Shown here piece by piece: positions 29,288 to 38,287 of a stretch of DNA of 64,000 nt (positions within the stretch are counted from its first letter, which is position 1; the number at the start of each line of letters is the position of its first letter). Source of the stretch: Oryzomonas japonica (GTDB taxonomy: Bacteria; Desulfobacterota; Desulfuromonadia; Geobacterales; Pseudopelobacteraceae); assembly GCF_008802365.1 (NCBI RefSeq), contig NZ_VZQZ01000007.1, positions 209,003 through 273,002 of the forward strand. Reading direction: 5' to 3'. The position numbers and the translations under genes are program-made. The notes beneath the pieces were generated by a model. It did no database searches, was not told the DNA's origin, and saw only the letters and a list, made by a program, of their open reading frames with translations.

Positions 29288-29293
29288 ATTATA
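29288..29293 (-). promoter_or_regulatory. Probable -10 box for the YpdA-like gene
   Basis: On the minus strand a perfect TATAAT lies 25 bases before the ATG, within the AT-rich stretch 29280-29312. No convincing -35 is present at 16-18 bases. The overlapping GATAATGATTAT (29281-29292) resembles two of the three hexamers of a Fur box, too little to call an operator. Confidence 0.4.
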
Positions 29294-29442
29294 TATGCGA
29301 TTTTTTATAACATGACTTCCGGCTAAGATAAAGGCATTAGGGAAAAATTGTACGTAGAGAGAAAGGGCGGGCGAACAGTAGATTTTTCTTCTCGGTGGGG
29401 TACAATAAATAACAACAGAGACCAGTACAAAGGAGGCCGATC

Positions 29443-29784
29443 ATGGAGGACTGTGATAAAAAGGTTGCTGCGGCAGCATTGCTGATGGTGGCGGGTGGCA
29501 TCGTGGGGGCAGGGCTTGCGCTGCTGTGGGCGCCCCAGTCCGGTCAACGCACGCGGCGAGATATCACGCGCTATGCCAAGCGTGCCAAGACCCGAGCCGA
29601 TGAAGCGGTTGAGGATATTACAACCAATATCAACGACCTGGTGGAAACCATCGGTGACAAGACCGATGAACTGGTTGAAAAAGGCAAGGATGTGGCGAGT
29701 GGTGCCCGCAAGGACTTGATGCGTTTGATCGAAGAGGGCGCATCACGCCTTGAAAAGTTTCGGACCAGGCTGAGCCGGATGTAG
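29443..29784 (+). CDS. YtxH-domain stress-type membrane protein
   Basis: A 113-residue protein with a single N-terminal membrane helix (about 10-28, AGGIVGAGLALLWAPQSGQRTR), the hallmark of the YtxH family, followed by an amphipathic, charged helical region that looks like a coiled coil. The Shine-Dalgarno aaaggagg before the ATG is strong. YtxH proteins are general-stress proteins in Bacillus; function is otherwise obscure. It converges with the DUF3047 gene 6 bases on. Confidence 0.85.
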   Translation: MEDCDKKVAAAALLMVAGGIVGAGLALLWAPQSGQRTRRDITRYAKRAKTRADEAVEDITTNINDLVETIGDKTDELVEKGKDVASGARKDLMRLIEEGASRLEKFRTRLSRM

Positions 29785-29790
29785 CAACGC

Positions 29791-30612
29791 CTATTGCTGG
29801 TTTTGGGCGGGCGGGAGTACCGCCGGAGGCGCCGGATGAGAGCCGTTGCCGTTGGTCTGTTCCTTCGGCAACGGCTCCTTCGGCTTTGCCGGTTGCTCTT
29901 TGGCTGGCTGTTCCTTGTGCTTCGGTTCCTTCGGCTTCTGCTCCTCCTCCCGTGGCGCCGGGAGTACGGTTATATCGCCGTAGTAGCCGGTTGCGGACTC
30001 ATGGGTGTTGTCGCTGTCGGTCATGATGGCGATGGCACCGACCTTGGGTGCCTCCTCGCCGAAGGCGGCGCGATAGTCTTCGGCAAAATTCCGCCGGTGG
30101 GAGGTCCAGCGCCCGGCCAGCTCATCGCCCCCATCCATGGCAATCATGACCACGTTCTTCGAGTAGGGGTTGCGGATGCTCTCACCTTTGCGCAGGACGT
30201 TGCCCCACACATACTCGATGGCCCTGGTCTTGGAGAAAAATCCTCGGGGAAACACCACGTAGAGGCGGGCGGCAAAGTCGTGCCCGTCTTTGGTCCGCTC
30301 GTTGCCCTTCTTGATCGTATGGTCGATCTTCCATGACCACTTGATGATCGGATATGCCTTGGGATCGATATCGATCTTGTGGAGCAATCCCGAAGCCGAA
30401 TCATGGCTTTTTCCCATCAAAACGCTCTTCCCATTGTCTTGAACAAAGGTGTAGGCCGATTTTTTCGAGCCGAAAACGGTCTGTTCCTTCCATCCCGCGA
30501 GTTCCGCCGAACTGAACTTGCCGATGCGCAATTCGGGTTCGGCTGCCAAGGCGGGGAAAACGGTCAGAAAAACAAAAATAACAGCGATGTAGAGCGTCCG
30601 GTAAGGTTGCAT
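29791..30612 (-). CDS. DUF3047 secreted protein with Lys/Pro-rich tail
   Basis: A 273-residue protein with a signal peptide (about 1-23) and a DUF3047-like globular domain (about 25-220, including WSWKIDHTIKKGNERTKDGHDFAARLYV). The C-terminal about 45 residues are a low-complexity tail of KEQPAKEQPAKPKEP repeats ending in a Pro-rich stretch. The domain function is unknown; an envelope location is inferred from the leader. It starts 5 bases downstream of the HAD gene, so the two are co-transcribed. Confidence 0.8.
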   Translation of the reverse strand: MQPYRTLYIAVIFVFLTVFPALAAEPELRIGKFSSAELAGWKEQTVFGSKKSAYTFVQDNGKSVLMGKSHDSASGLLHKIDIDPKAYPIIKWSWKIDHTIKKGNERTKDGHDFAARLYVVFPRGFFSKTRAIEYVWGNVLRKGESIRNPYSKNVVMIAMDGGDELAGRWTSHRRNFAEDYRAAFGEEAPKVGAIAIMTDSDNTHESATGYYGDITVLPAPREEEQKPKEPKHKEQPAKEQPAKPKEPLPKEQTNGNGSHPAPPAVLPPAQNQQ

Positions 30613-30617
30613 GTCGT

Positions 30618-31307
30618 TTAGCCTTTAGAAATGGTTATGGTTTTTTCACCGTCGTCGGGTATCAGGGCACTGAAGTACTCGATGGAGGCGAAGACGGGCG
30701 AAGGCTTCGGTTGAATCGTGGAACTGAAACGGCTGATGTACACCGGATACCCGATGCCGTATCGCTGTGCCGTGGCAAGGTTGGTTTCGCTGTCTTCCCC
30801 CAGCATGGTCCGGGCGGGATCATAGCTGACGAACCTCTGGAGCGTCCCCCAGAAGCGTTCGTCCTCCTTGGGTAGACCGACCTCGTGCGCCGAGATGATG
30901 CCGTCGAAGTATGTCCCGATGCGGGTGGTTTTCATCTTCAGGTCCAGGGTCTTGGAATGGGCATTGGTCACCAGCCAGACATTCTTGCGGTTTTGCCGCA
31001 AAAACAGCAGGAATTCCACCACGTAGGGGTGAACGGCGATCAGGTGCTCCACCTCCTGTTTAAGCTGGGGGATGTCCAGTTTCAGTTGCTCGGACCAGTA
31101 GTCCAGATCGGTCCAGTTGAGGGTCTGCTCCTGGGATTTGAACAGGGCGTGCAGGTGCTTTCGGGCGTACTCCTCCGTCGTACCGTTGCGGGCGGCCCAC
31201 CGTTTGGGGACGTGTTCCAGCCAGAAGTGGTCGTCGAAGTGCCTGTCCAGCAGGGTGCCGTCCATGTCCAGAAGGACGGTGTCGATGGTGTTCCAATCAA
31301 TGATCAT
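30618..31307 (-). CDS. HAD-superfamily hydrolase, YrfG-like nucleotidase
   Basis: A 229-residue haloacid-dehalogenase-type phosphatase. Motif I is DMDGTLLD at about 14-21 with the nucleophilic aspartate, motif II is WLVTNAHSK near 107, and motif III/IV is GLPKEDERFW to LGEDSETN near 145-170. The overall pattern follows the GMP/IMP nucleotidase YrfG. Substrate is not certain from sequence. It lies between the MFS gene and the DUF3047 gene on the same strand. Confidence 0.85.
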   Translation of the reverse strand: MIIDWNTIDTVLLDMDGTLLDRHFDDHFWLEHVPKRWAARNGTTEEYARKHLHALFKSQEQTLNWTDLDYWSEQLKLDIPQLKQEVEHLIAVHPYVVEFLLFLRQNRKNVWLVTNAHSKTLDLKMKTTRIGTYFDGIISAHEVGLPKEDERFWGTLQRFVSYDPARTMLGEDSETNLATAQRYGIGYPVYISRFSSTIQPKPSPVFASIEYFSALIPDDGEKTITISKG

Positions 31308-31346
31308 GGCAGAAAAGTGAGGAGCGGTTTAAAGGGTTTCAGTTGT

Positions 31347-32621
31347 TCAGCGTCTGCCGTTGGCCATTTTCAGGCTTTCGGGAGAGCGGCGGAGCCACCA
31401 CATGAAGACCGGCCCGGCCAACCCGCCGATTCCCAGGCTGGCGAATGCCAGGCCCCAGGCGCCGTTGATGCCGGGGAGCGGCTGCCAACTCCGGAAGGTA
31501 TCCAGAGCCCAGCCGAAGACCGTCGGCGAGATCGTGGCCAGGGAATAGCCGACCAGGGATTGGAGCCCCATGGCTGCCCCCAGATAGCCGGGAGCGACCA
31601 GTTCCGTCAGCCCGGTGGAGAAAACGGGCGATTCCGCCACTACCAGATAACCGTACAGCAGACCGATGGTCAAGGTCAACCATATGTTGGTGTTGATCAG
31701 CCAGCCAAAGGAAAATGAGAGCAGGCCACTGGAGAACATGACCATGGCGATGGTGGCCGTGCGGCCGAAACGGTCGGAAAGGGTGCCGGTCACGGCGGTT
31801 GAAAACGCACCGATGCCGACCAGCAGCGCGGCAATGGTTGACGCGAGACCGGTGGCCTGCCCCTGGCCGTAGCCCCAGCCGACCAGGGCGGCCGTGAAGA
31901 ATGGCGCCAGCCAACTCCGCATGCCGTACATCTCCCACATGTGGGAGCCGTAGCCTAAGATCATCAGGAGGGCCGGCCGGTTCCTGGCCACCTCCGCGGT
32001 GTAGCCGCTGGCACTGTGCACCCTGGGGGCGGGGCGGTAACCGCGGAAGAGCGGAATGGAAAGAAGCGCCCCGGCGAATACCCCGGCAGAACAACAGATA
32101 AAGGCGACACGCCAGCCATAGAGTCCGCTCAGCCATCCGGTGACTGCCAGGGAGAGTGAGGAGCCCAGCATCAGCGAACCGACGTAGATACCGATGGCCC
32201 GGCCGCGTCTGGCCGGGGCAAACCGCTCCGCGACCAGCTTGAGCCCCGGCATGTAGGTACCCCCCATGCCGATGCCGGTCAAGGCACGCAGGATCAGGCC
32301 GCTGGTGAAATCGTGGGCGTACAGGGCAAACAGCAGGTTGGCGGCGGCTGACCAGAGGGCGGCGCCGATGAAGATCAGTCTGGTGTTCATGCGATCGGTC
32401 AGGGTCGAGAGGATGACCCCCGAGGCGATGTAGCCCAGCTGGTAGACCGAGAAGATCATGCCCGCCCGGGTGTTGCTCATGTTCCATTCCTGCCGCAGGG
32501 TGGGCAGAATGGCCGAGTAGTTGATAAACACCAGCATGATGAAGAGCTGGCACAGGCAGAGCAGCAAGAGCCAGCGGGTAGCCTCCCGTTCTTGGCCGGT
32601 GCCGGGGGAGGCTTTGGTCAT
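31347..32621 (-). CDS. Major facilitator superfamily transporter
   Basis: A 424-residue inner-membrane carrier with about 12 hydrophobic segments. The conserved MFS loop between helices 2 and 3 (STLTDRMNTRLIFIG) and its counterpart in the second half (GTLSDRFGRTATIAM) are visible. The ATG at 32621 overlaps the rmlC stop by 4 bases, and an in-frame upstream extension is not needed. The substrate is unknown; the pattern resembles aromatic acid/sugar-acid symporters and YfcJ-like drug carriers equally. Confidence 0.85.
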   Translation of the reverse strand: MTKASPGTGQEREATRWLLLLCLCQLFIMLVFINYSAILPTLRQEWNMSNTRAGMIFSVYQLGYIASGVILSTLTDRMNTRLIFIGAALWSAAANLLFALYAHDFTSGLILRALTGIGMGGTYMPGLKLVAERFAPARRGRAIGIYVGSLMLGSSLSLAVTGWLSGLYGWRVAFICCSAGVFAGALLSIPLFRGYRPAPRVHSASGYTAEVARNRPALLMILGYGSHMWEMYGMRSWLAPFFTAALVGWGYGQGQATGLASTIAALLVGIGAFSTAVTGTLSDRFGRTATIAMVMFSSGLLSFSFGWLINTNIWLTLTIGLLYGYLVVAESPVFSTGLTELVAPGYLGAAMGLQSLVGYSLATISPTVFGWALDTFRSWQPLPGINGAWGLAFASLGIGGLAGPVFMWWLRRSPESLKMANGRR

Positions 32622-33163
32622 GGAAACAGGTCTGCTTCCTTGAATCGTTTTCCCTCGCGGTCCTTGGCGGAGATGGTCGGTTCCGCGGCAAGCGGCCACT
32701 CGATCGCCAGGTCGGGGTCATTCCAGGCGATGCAGCGTTCGTGCTCCGGCGCCCAGTAATCGGTGGTCAGGTACAGGAATTCGGCATGTTCCGAGGTGAC
32801 GCAGAAGCCGTGGGCGAATCCGGGGGGCACCCACATCTGCCGCTTGTTTTCGGCGGTGAGGTGCGTTCCGAACCAGGCGCCGAACGTGGGCGAACTGCAG
32901 CGGATGTCCACCGCCACGTCGAAAACCTCGCCGACGATGACCCGTACCAGCTTTCCCTGGGGGTGCTGGATCTGATAGTGCAGTCCGCGCAGGACCCCGC
33001 CGGTCGAACGGGAGTGGTTGTGCTGGACAAAGGTGGTGTCAAGCCCGGTCAATTGGCGCCAGACCCGTTCGTTGAAACTCTCGAAGAAAAAACCGCGTTC
33101 ATCGCCGAAAACCTTGGGTTCGAGGATGATGACGTCGGGAATGGTGGTGGGAATAATGTTCAT
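32618..33163 (-). CDS. rfbC: dTDP-4-dehydrorhamnose 3,5-epimerase
   Basis: RmlC converts dTDP-4-keto-6-deoxyglucose to the L-lyxo form in dTDP-rhamnose synthesis. The ATG at 33163 (MNIIPTTIPDV) gives 181 residues, the normal size. Family signatures are GDERGFFFESFN, the catalytic-histidine segment LRGLHYQIQHPQGKLVRV, DVAVDIR, and WVPPGFAHGF. The partner enzymes RmlB and RmlD are 20 kb away, and rmlA is not in this window. It is coupled to the downstream MFS gene. Confidence 0.95.
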   Translation of the reverse strand: MNIIPTTIPDVIILEPKVFGDERGFFFESFNERVWRQLTGLDTTFVQHNHSRSTGGVLRGLHYQIQHPQGKLVRVIVGEVFDVAVDIRCSSPTFGAWFGTHLTAENKRQMWVPPGFAHGFCVTSEHAEFLYLTTDYWAPEHERCIAWNDPDLAIEWPLAAEPTISAKDREGKRFKEADLFP

Positions 33164-33294
33164 GGTTGCTCCGCAGGAAATAGGATGGTGAACCTGTTCT
33201 AGCAAATTCAGGGGGTATGCCGCAAGAGATACTTTTTGCAGAGCGGGCTCCTAAACAGGGTGGATTTTTCTGAAAAGCGCGGTATGATGGGGGC

Positions 33295-34557
33295 ATGATA
33301 AATTCTACTCTTTTACCCAATGGCGTCAGACTCATCAGTCAGCGTGCCGAACATATGCATACCGTTTCCATCGGCATCTGGGTTGCCAACGGCACGCGCC
33401 ACGAATCCACGGACAATAACGGCATCGCCCACTTCATCGAACATCTCCTCTTCAAGGGGACAAAACGGCGCACCGCACGCCAGATATCCCACGAGATCGA
33501 TTCCATGGGAGGCATCCTCAATGCCTTCACCGGCCACGAATACGTCTGCTACTACGCCAAGGTGCTGGCTTCATTCCTCCCCAGGGTGACGGATCTCCTG
33601 ACCGACATCTTTCTCCATTCTAATTTTCCGGCGGATGAGATCGAGCGTGAGCGGAAGGTGATCCTCCAGGAAATCAAGATGCGGGATGACGCGCCGGAAG
33701 AGTGCATCCACGACCGTTTTCACCAGAGCTTCTGGAAAGGGCATCCCCTGGGACTGTCGGTGCTTGGCTCGGAAGAAACGATCAGCCGGCTCTCCCGCAA
33801 TGACATCGTCACGTACAAACAGGACCATTACCGCCCTGAGGATATCATCATCTCGGCCGCCGGCAACGTGAACCACGCTGAGCTGGTCACTCTCATGGAG
33901 GCGGCTTTCTCGGGGATTTCGTCACACGGGGTGCCGGCTGCCACCGCCGGAGCGGTCAGTCCTCCCGGCAGGGGCATCAACCTGATCGAGCGGGACCTGG
34001 AACAGTCCCTGATCTGCCTGGGAACGCGGGCACTGCCCCAGAATCATCCCGATCGCTATGCCCTGTTTCTGCTCAACACCATTTTGGGGGGCGGCATGAG
34101 TTCGCGTCTCTTTGAAGAGGTGCGCGAGAAAAAAGGTTTGGCCTACTCGGTCTATTCCTATGTCATTGCCCACGCCGACTCGGGCTCTCTGGTGGTGTAC
34201 GCCGGAACGGAACAGAAGCACTGCCGGGAGGTGATCGACATCGCCCTGCGGGAGATGGGGCGTCTGAAGCGCGAAGCGGTTCCAGCGGACGAACTTGATT
34301 CCGCCCGGGAGCAGCTCAAGGGGAAGATTCTCATGTCCCTGGAGAGTACCGACAGCTTGATGACCCGCCTGGCCAGAAACGAGATCTACCTGCAGCGTTA
34401 TCAGCCGGTTGAAGAGGTTCTGGCCGGTTTTGACGCCGTTGGCGCCGACGATATCATGACGCTGGCGAGCGAGCTTTTCGACGGCAGTAAACTGAATCTG
34501 GAAGTAATGGGCAAGGTCGCCGGCCTTGACGTAACCGGGGATCGCCTGGTTTTTTGA
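33295..34557 (+). CDS. M16-family zinc metallopeptidase
   Basis: A 420-residue inverzincin. The zinc motif HxxEH is H46-FI-E49-H50 in GIAHFIEHLLFKG, and the downstream ligand glutamate lies in the segment ending DEIERERKVILQEI. The C-terminal inactive-type domain includes the conserved REKKGLAYSVYSY. It resembles the YmxG/processing-protease subgroup common next to dut in Geobacter relatives; here dut is convergent. The start ATG has only a weak upstream gatgggg site. Confidence 0.93.
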   Translation: MINSTLLPNGVRLISQRAEHMHTVSIGIWVANGTRHESTDNNGIAHFIEHLLFKGTKRRTARQISHEIDSMGGILNAFTGHEYVCYYAKVLASFLPRVTDLLTDIFLHSNFPADEIERERKVILQEIKMRDDAPEECIHDRFHQSFWKGHPLGLSVLGSEETISRLSRNDIVTYKQDHYRPEDIIISAAGNVNHAELVTLMEAAFSGISSHGVPAATAGAVSPPGRGINLIERDLEQSLICLGTRALPQNHPDRYALFLLNTILGGGMSSRLFEEVREKKGLAYSVYSYVIAHADSGSLVVYAGTEQKHCREVIDIALREMGRLKREAVPADELDSAREQLKGKILMSLESTDSLMTRLARNEIYLQRYQPVEEVLAGFDAVGADDIMTLASELFDGSKLNLEVMGKVAGLDVTGDRLVF

Positions 34558-34567
34558 TGTGCTGCGG

Positions 34568-35032
34568 TTAATCCCTGCCGGTATGGCCAAAACCTCCTGC
34601 ACCACGTGAACTGTCTTGGCTGAACCCCTCGACGATACTCAATTCTGCTTGGACCACCGGCACAAACAGCATCTGGCAGATGCGTTCGCCCGGCTCCACG
34701 GTATAGGCGGTCGCGCCCCGGTTCAGGATGCCGATGCCGATCTCTCCCTGGTAGTCCGAATCGATAACCCCGACAGTATTGGCCAGCACAATCCCGTGTT
34801 TGATGCCGAGTCCTGAACGCGGTACCAGAAGAGCTACCAGGCTCGGGTCATGGATGCTGATGGCTATGCCGCTGGGGACCAACACGGTCTCTCCGGGCTG
34901 CACCGTGAGGGGGGCGTCCAGGCAGGCCCGCATGTCCATGGCCGCCGAACCGCCGGTGGCATAGGTGGGAAGAGGGATGCGCGAGCCCATCAGCGGACTC
35001 ATGATTTTGGTTTCAATTTTGTGTCTGTTCAT
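34568..35032 (-). CDS. dut: Deoxyuridine 5'-triphosphate nucleotidohydrolase
   Basis: dUTPase hydrolyses dUTP to dUMP, keeping uracil out of DNA and feeding thymidylate synthesis. The 154-residue trimeric type shows motif 1 (SAAMDMRAC), motif 2 ([11 protein letters not shown]), motif 3 ([17 protein letters not shown]), motif 4 ([13 protein letters not shown]) and the C-terminal glycine-rich motif 5 ([12 protein letters not shown]). It converges on the M16 gene with only 10 bases between the stops. Confidence 0.97.
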   Translation of the reverse strand: MNRHKIETKIMSPLMGSRIPLPTYATGGSAAMDMRACLDAPLTVQPGETVLVPSGIAISIHDPSLVALLVPRSGLGIKHGIVLANTVGVIDSDYQGEIGIGILNRGATAYTVEPGERICQMLFVPVVQAELSIVEGFSQDSSRGAGGFGHTGRD

Positions 35033-35137
35033 GATAGCTTTCCCGGCAATTCAGAATGACTGCGTTTGGTCGTTACCATAACCAAGAGGGGCTATCAAGC
35101 GCAACCAAAATCTGCTGGTAAAAAGGGGTTGTGTCTG

Positions 35138-36235
35138 ATGAAAGATGCCAGAATTACTCAGTTTGCAGAGATATTGGTAGACTATTCGACGCGGGTGAAG
35201 AAGGGCGACGTGGTGCTGATCAACGCCGCAGGGCTCGAGGCCCTTCCCCTGGTCAAGGAACTCCACGCCCTCTGCCTTAAACGGGGCGCCGCGTATGTGG
35301 AATATGCCTTTTCCGTCCCCGAAATCGACCGCAATTTCTACAACCTGGCCAACAAACAGCAGTTGGAGCATTTTCCTCAACATAAACTGGATTTTTTCAA
35401 GACCTTGACCGTCTACATCGGCATCGCGGCCGGCGACAACTCCATGGTCATGGCCAATGCCCGTCAGCAGGCCATGGTCGCCTACCAGAAACTCACCAGG
35501 CCGCTGGTGGACCAACGGGTCAAACATACCCGCTGGGTGGTGACCCGCTACCCGACCCATGCCGCGGCCCAGGAAGCCAAGATGAGTTTGGATGAGTACG
35601 AGGATTACCTCTTCTCGGCCTGTTGCATCGATTGGCATGCCGAGTCGAAAAAACAGGCCAAACTCAAGAAGCTGATCGACAAAACCAAAAAGGTCCGCAT
35701 CGTTGCGCCGGATACGGATCTGGCATTCAGTATCGACGGCCTGCCGGGGATCAAATGCGACGGACGTCTCAATATGCCGGACGGCGAGGTGTTCACCGCA
35801 CCGGTCAGGGATTCGGTCCAAGGGCATATCACCTACAACTGCCCCAGCATCTATCAGGGCAAGGAATTCAACGGCGTGCGCTTCGAGTTCAAGGACGGCA
35901 GGATCGTCAAGGCCAGTGCCGACGGCGACATGAGCGGGGCGCTCAACAAAATTCTGGATACGGATGAGGGGGCCCGCTATATCGGCGAATTTTCCCTGGG
36001 AATCAATCCCGGCATCCGTCGCCCCATGCGCAATATCCTCTTTGACGAGAAGATCTTCGGCTCGATCCATTTCACGCCGGGGCAGGCCTACGATGAGTGC
36101 GACAACGGCAACCGCTCCGCCGTGCATTGGGACCTGGTCAGAATCCTTGCCGATGGCGAAATCTGGTTCGATGGCGTCCTGATCCAGAAGAAGGGCGTGT
36201 TTGTCCATAAGGAGCTGTTGGAACTGAATCCGTGA
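35138..36235 (+). CDS. M29-type (thermophilic) aminopeptidase
   Basis: A 365-residue metallo-aminopeptidase of the AmpS/PepS type. The ATG at 35138 sits about 10 bases after aaaagggg and gives the family's N terminus (MKDARITQFAEILVDYS). Conserved C-terminal segments with metal ligands are GEFSLGINPGI, EKIFGSIHFTPGQAYDECDNGNRSAVHWDLV and the final GVLIQKKGVFV. It heads a four-gene run with two unknown proteins and a DUF815-type ATPase. Confidence 0.9.
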   Translation: MKDARITQFAEILVDYSTRVKKGDVVLINAAGLEALPLVKELHALCLKRGAAYVEYAFSVPEIDRNFYNLANKQQLEHFPQHKLDFFKTLTVYIGIAAGDNSMVMANARQQAMVAYQKLTRPLVDQRVKHTRWVVTRYPTHAAAQEAKMSLDEYEDYLFSACCIDWHAESKKQAKLKKLIDKTKKVRIVAPDTDLAFSIDGLPGIKCDGRLNMPDGEVFTAPVRDSVQGHITYNCPSIYQGKEFNGVRFEFKDGRIVKASADGDMSGALNKILDTDEGARYIGEFSLGINPGIRRPMRNILFDEKIFGSIHFTPGQAYDECDNGNRSAVHWDLVRILADGEIWFDGVLIQKKGVFVHKELLELNP

Positions 36236-36254
36236 CAGGGGTGGAATGATTCGT

Positions 36255-36758
36255 ATGAGTGAAGAGAAACAACCCGAGATCGAATTTGAACATGATGATT
36301 TCGAGAGCGCGTCGTTCGACGATGAACTCCGGGTGGATGGGTGTTGCCAGGAATTGCTCAAGCGCTTTTACCTCTATCTGGTCGGCAGGGGCATGACGCC
36401 GGAGCAGGCATCGGAGTTGGCCTTCAGCGCCGATCTCTATCTGCGGGACTACGTGGTGGATTTTGCCCGCCAGAACGTGTCCCGGCCGCAACCGGGCATC
36501 GTGAGGCGCTTTGCGGCGACATGGTTCATCACCCACACGCTCGATCCGGAGATGCGCATCCTGGAGCGGCACCTGGCCGGTGTCCGCGAATTGTATCGCT
36601 ACCTGCACGGGCAGCACCTGATCTCCCGGGAGGAGCTTGATTTTCTTGAGGCAGAGGCGGCCCAGACCGACTACTATCGCCAGCGAATCGAGAGCTTCCT
36701 TGCCATTGTCGACGATGGCTATTTCGCCTGGGAGGCGGAGTGCCCCCTGCGGGGCTGA
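36255..36758 (+). CDS. Hypothetical acidic helical protein
   Basis: I do not recognise this 167-residue protein. The ATG at 36255 is preferred because ggggtgga lies 10 bases upstream; an ATG at 36246 is possible. The N terminus is strongly acidic (EKQPEIEFEHDDFESASFDDE), the rest appears alpha-helical, and it has neither signal peptide nor membrane segment. It starts 19 bases after the aminopeptidase gene, so it is probably co-transcribed. Confidence 0.7.
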   Translation: MSEEKQPEIEFEHDDFESASFDDELRVDGCCQELLKRFYLYLVGRGMTPEQASELAFSADLYLRDYVVDFARQNVSRPQPGIVRRFAATWFITHTLDPEMRILERHLAGVRELYRYLHGQHLISREELDFLEAEAAQTDYYRQRIESFLAIVDDGYFAWEAECPLRG

Positions 36759-36788
36759 TATTTTAAACGTAAAAGGAAACAAGGGACC

Positions 36789-37190
36789 ATGGCAGGCAGA
36801 CGTTTGAAAGGAATAACCATAACGATCCTGGCCCAGGAACACGCGAGGAAAGACTGGTATTTCGACTTCGAGGCAGAGCCTTTTCGGCGGTTTTGCGAGA
36901 AACTGTCGCGGGAGATGAAAAAGCTGGGTGTTGCGCTCACCATCGTGCACAACCGTGATGCTACCATCACCATCAACAGCTATGCCGATCTGTTGAACTG
37001 TGTCAGGATTTCCTCCCCCGTTGACGGCCATAGCAACCTGTGCGTCGGACACATCATCGGCAAGAGCGAACATCTGGACATTATGGAGGATATCGAGGCA
37101 GCGGTGCGACGGATCGCCTTTGCCCCGGAAACGGTTGCACCGTCAAATGAATTCAGAAAGGTATGCCACAACTGCGGTTGCGGCTGTTAA
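36789..37190 (+). CDS. Small protein with C-terminal cysteine cluster
   Basis: A 133-residue protein I do not recognise. A mixed alpha/beta body with many charged residues ends in VCHNCGCGC, a tight cluster of four cysteines and a histidine suited to zinc or iron-sulfur binding. The Shine-Dalgarno aaggg precedes the ATG. It sits between an unknown gene and a P-loop ATPase (11 bases on), suggesting a shared complex. Confidence 0.72.
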   Translation: MAGRRLKGITITILAQEHARKDWYFDFEAEPFRRFCEKLSREMKKLGVALTIVHNRDATITINSYADLLNCVRISSPVDGHSNLCVGHIIGKSEHLDIMEDIEAAVRRIAFAPETVAPSNEFRKVCHNCGCGC

Positions 37191-37200
37191 AATAGGACCA

Positions 37201-38085
37201 ATGAACGATACCACGGATAGATTTGAAGCATTGCTGGAAAGAGTCGATCGGCTCATCGAAGGGATGATGCCCGCTGCCGCTGCCCCCCCTGATTGCGAAC
37301 ATTACCTGGCGTTTCGCTGGGAACGGACCGGCGAGCGGGGCCGGCTGGCGCCGGTAATGAATCCCCATCTCTTTGAGCTGAACGAATTGGTGGGCATTGA
37401 CGATATCAAGGAAGAGGTGGTGCGCAACACCACCCAGTTCGTCGAGGGGCTGCCGGCCAATAATGTGCTCCTGTGGGGCGAGCGGGGATGTGGAAAATCG
37501 TCCCTGGTCAAGGGGCTCCTGAAACCGTTCGCCTCGCGGGGATTGCGGATCGTGGAACTGAAGCGCTGGGATATCATGTCCTTGCCCCACATAACCTCCC
37601 TGCTGCGGGATGCGCCGTACCGCTTTCTCCTGTTCTGCGACGACCTGTCCTTTGATGAAGGCGAGGGGGATTTCCGTGCCCTCAAGACCCTGCTGGACGG
37701 GGATATCGAGGAGCGACCCGGCAATGTGCTGATCTACGCCACCTCGAACCGTCGTCACCTCATGCCGGAGCGGATGGAGGACAACACGGGCGACCTGGAG
37801 ATACATCCCGAAGAGGCTGTGGGGGAAAAACTGGCGTTAGCCGATCGTTTTGGTCTGTCGTTCGGGTTTTACAGCCTTGACCAGGATGAGTACCTGGACG
37901 TGGTCCGTTATTATGCCGCCCATCGGGGGCTTAGAATGGAAGACGAGGAACTGTGCGCCTTGGCGGTGAAGTGGTCGTTGTATTCCGCGCGCCGCAGCGG
38001 ACGTTCGGCCCGCCAGTTTGTGGATGACCTGGAAGGGCGTCTGGGGCTGACAAAGAACGGCAGGCGGAAAAAGTCTTCCCTTTGA
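37201..38085 (+). CDS. DUF815-type P-loop ATPase
   Basis: A 294-residue AAA+-like ATPase. The start at 37201 (MNDTTDRFEALLERVD) avoids overlap with the upstream gene; the frame is open further upstream. Walker A is GERGCGKSS near residue 96, Walker B is FLLFCDDLSFDEGEGDF near 145, and the arginine-rich region YATSNRRHL is a sensor-1-like motif. The family (DUF815, related to MoxR/DnaA-like ATPases) has unknown function. It ends the M29-containing operon. Confidence 0.85.
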   Translation: MNDTTDRFEALLERVDRLIEGMMPAAAAPPDCEHYLAFRWERTGERGRLAPVMNPHLFELNELVGIDDIKEEVVRNTTQFVEGLPANNVLLWGERGCGKSSLVKGLLKPFASRGLRIVELKRWDIMSLPHITSLLRDAPYRFLLFCDDLSFDEGEGDFRALKTLLDGDIEERPGNVLIYATSNRRHLMPERMEDNTGDLEIHPEEAVGEKLALADRFGLSFGFYSLDQDEYLDVVRYYAAHRGLRMEDEELCALAVKWSLYSARRSGRSARQFVDDLEGRLGLTKNGRRKKSSL

Positions 38086-38287
38086 CCGGGTCGCGTGATG
38101 TTCCGGGCAGGTTCAAGTCACGGAAAGTAGTAGCTTTAAACGATATTATGGTGTATTTGTTGAATCAAGCAGACCTCGTGGACACGAATTTGGATATATG
38201 TCCGTCCGCCTGAAACGCAGGAGAAAAAATAGCTGAAAAAGCGACAGTCAGTGCTGTCAACCCCTTCTGCGAAGGAGAAGTTTGTCT

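Noticed and set aside
29281..29292. GATAATGATTAT as a Fur box
   Set aside because: Only two of three hexamers match, and the region is generally AT-rich.
38179..38194. TGGacacgaatTTGGa as a second sigma-54 promoter before the HDOD gene
   Set aside because: The GG and TTG blocks have the right spacing, but the -12 GC is GG and the CACG after the -24 GG is absent.
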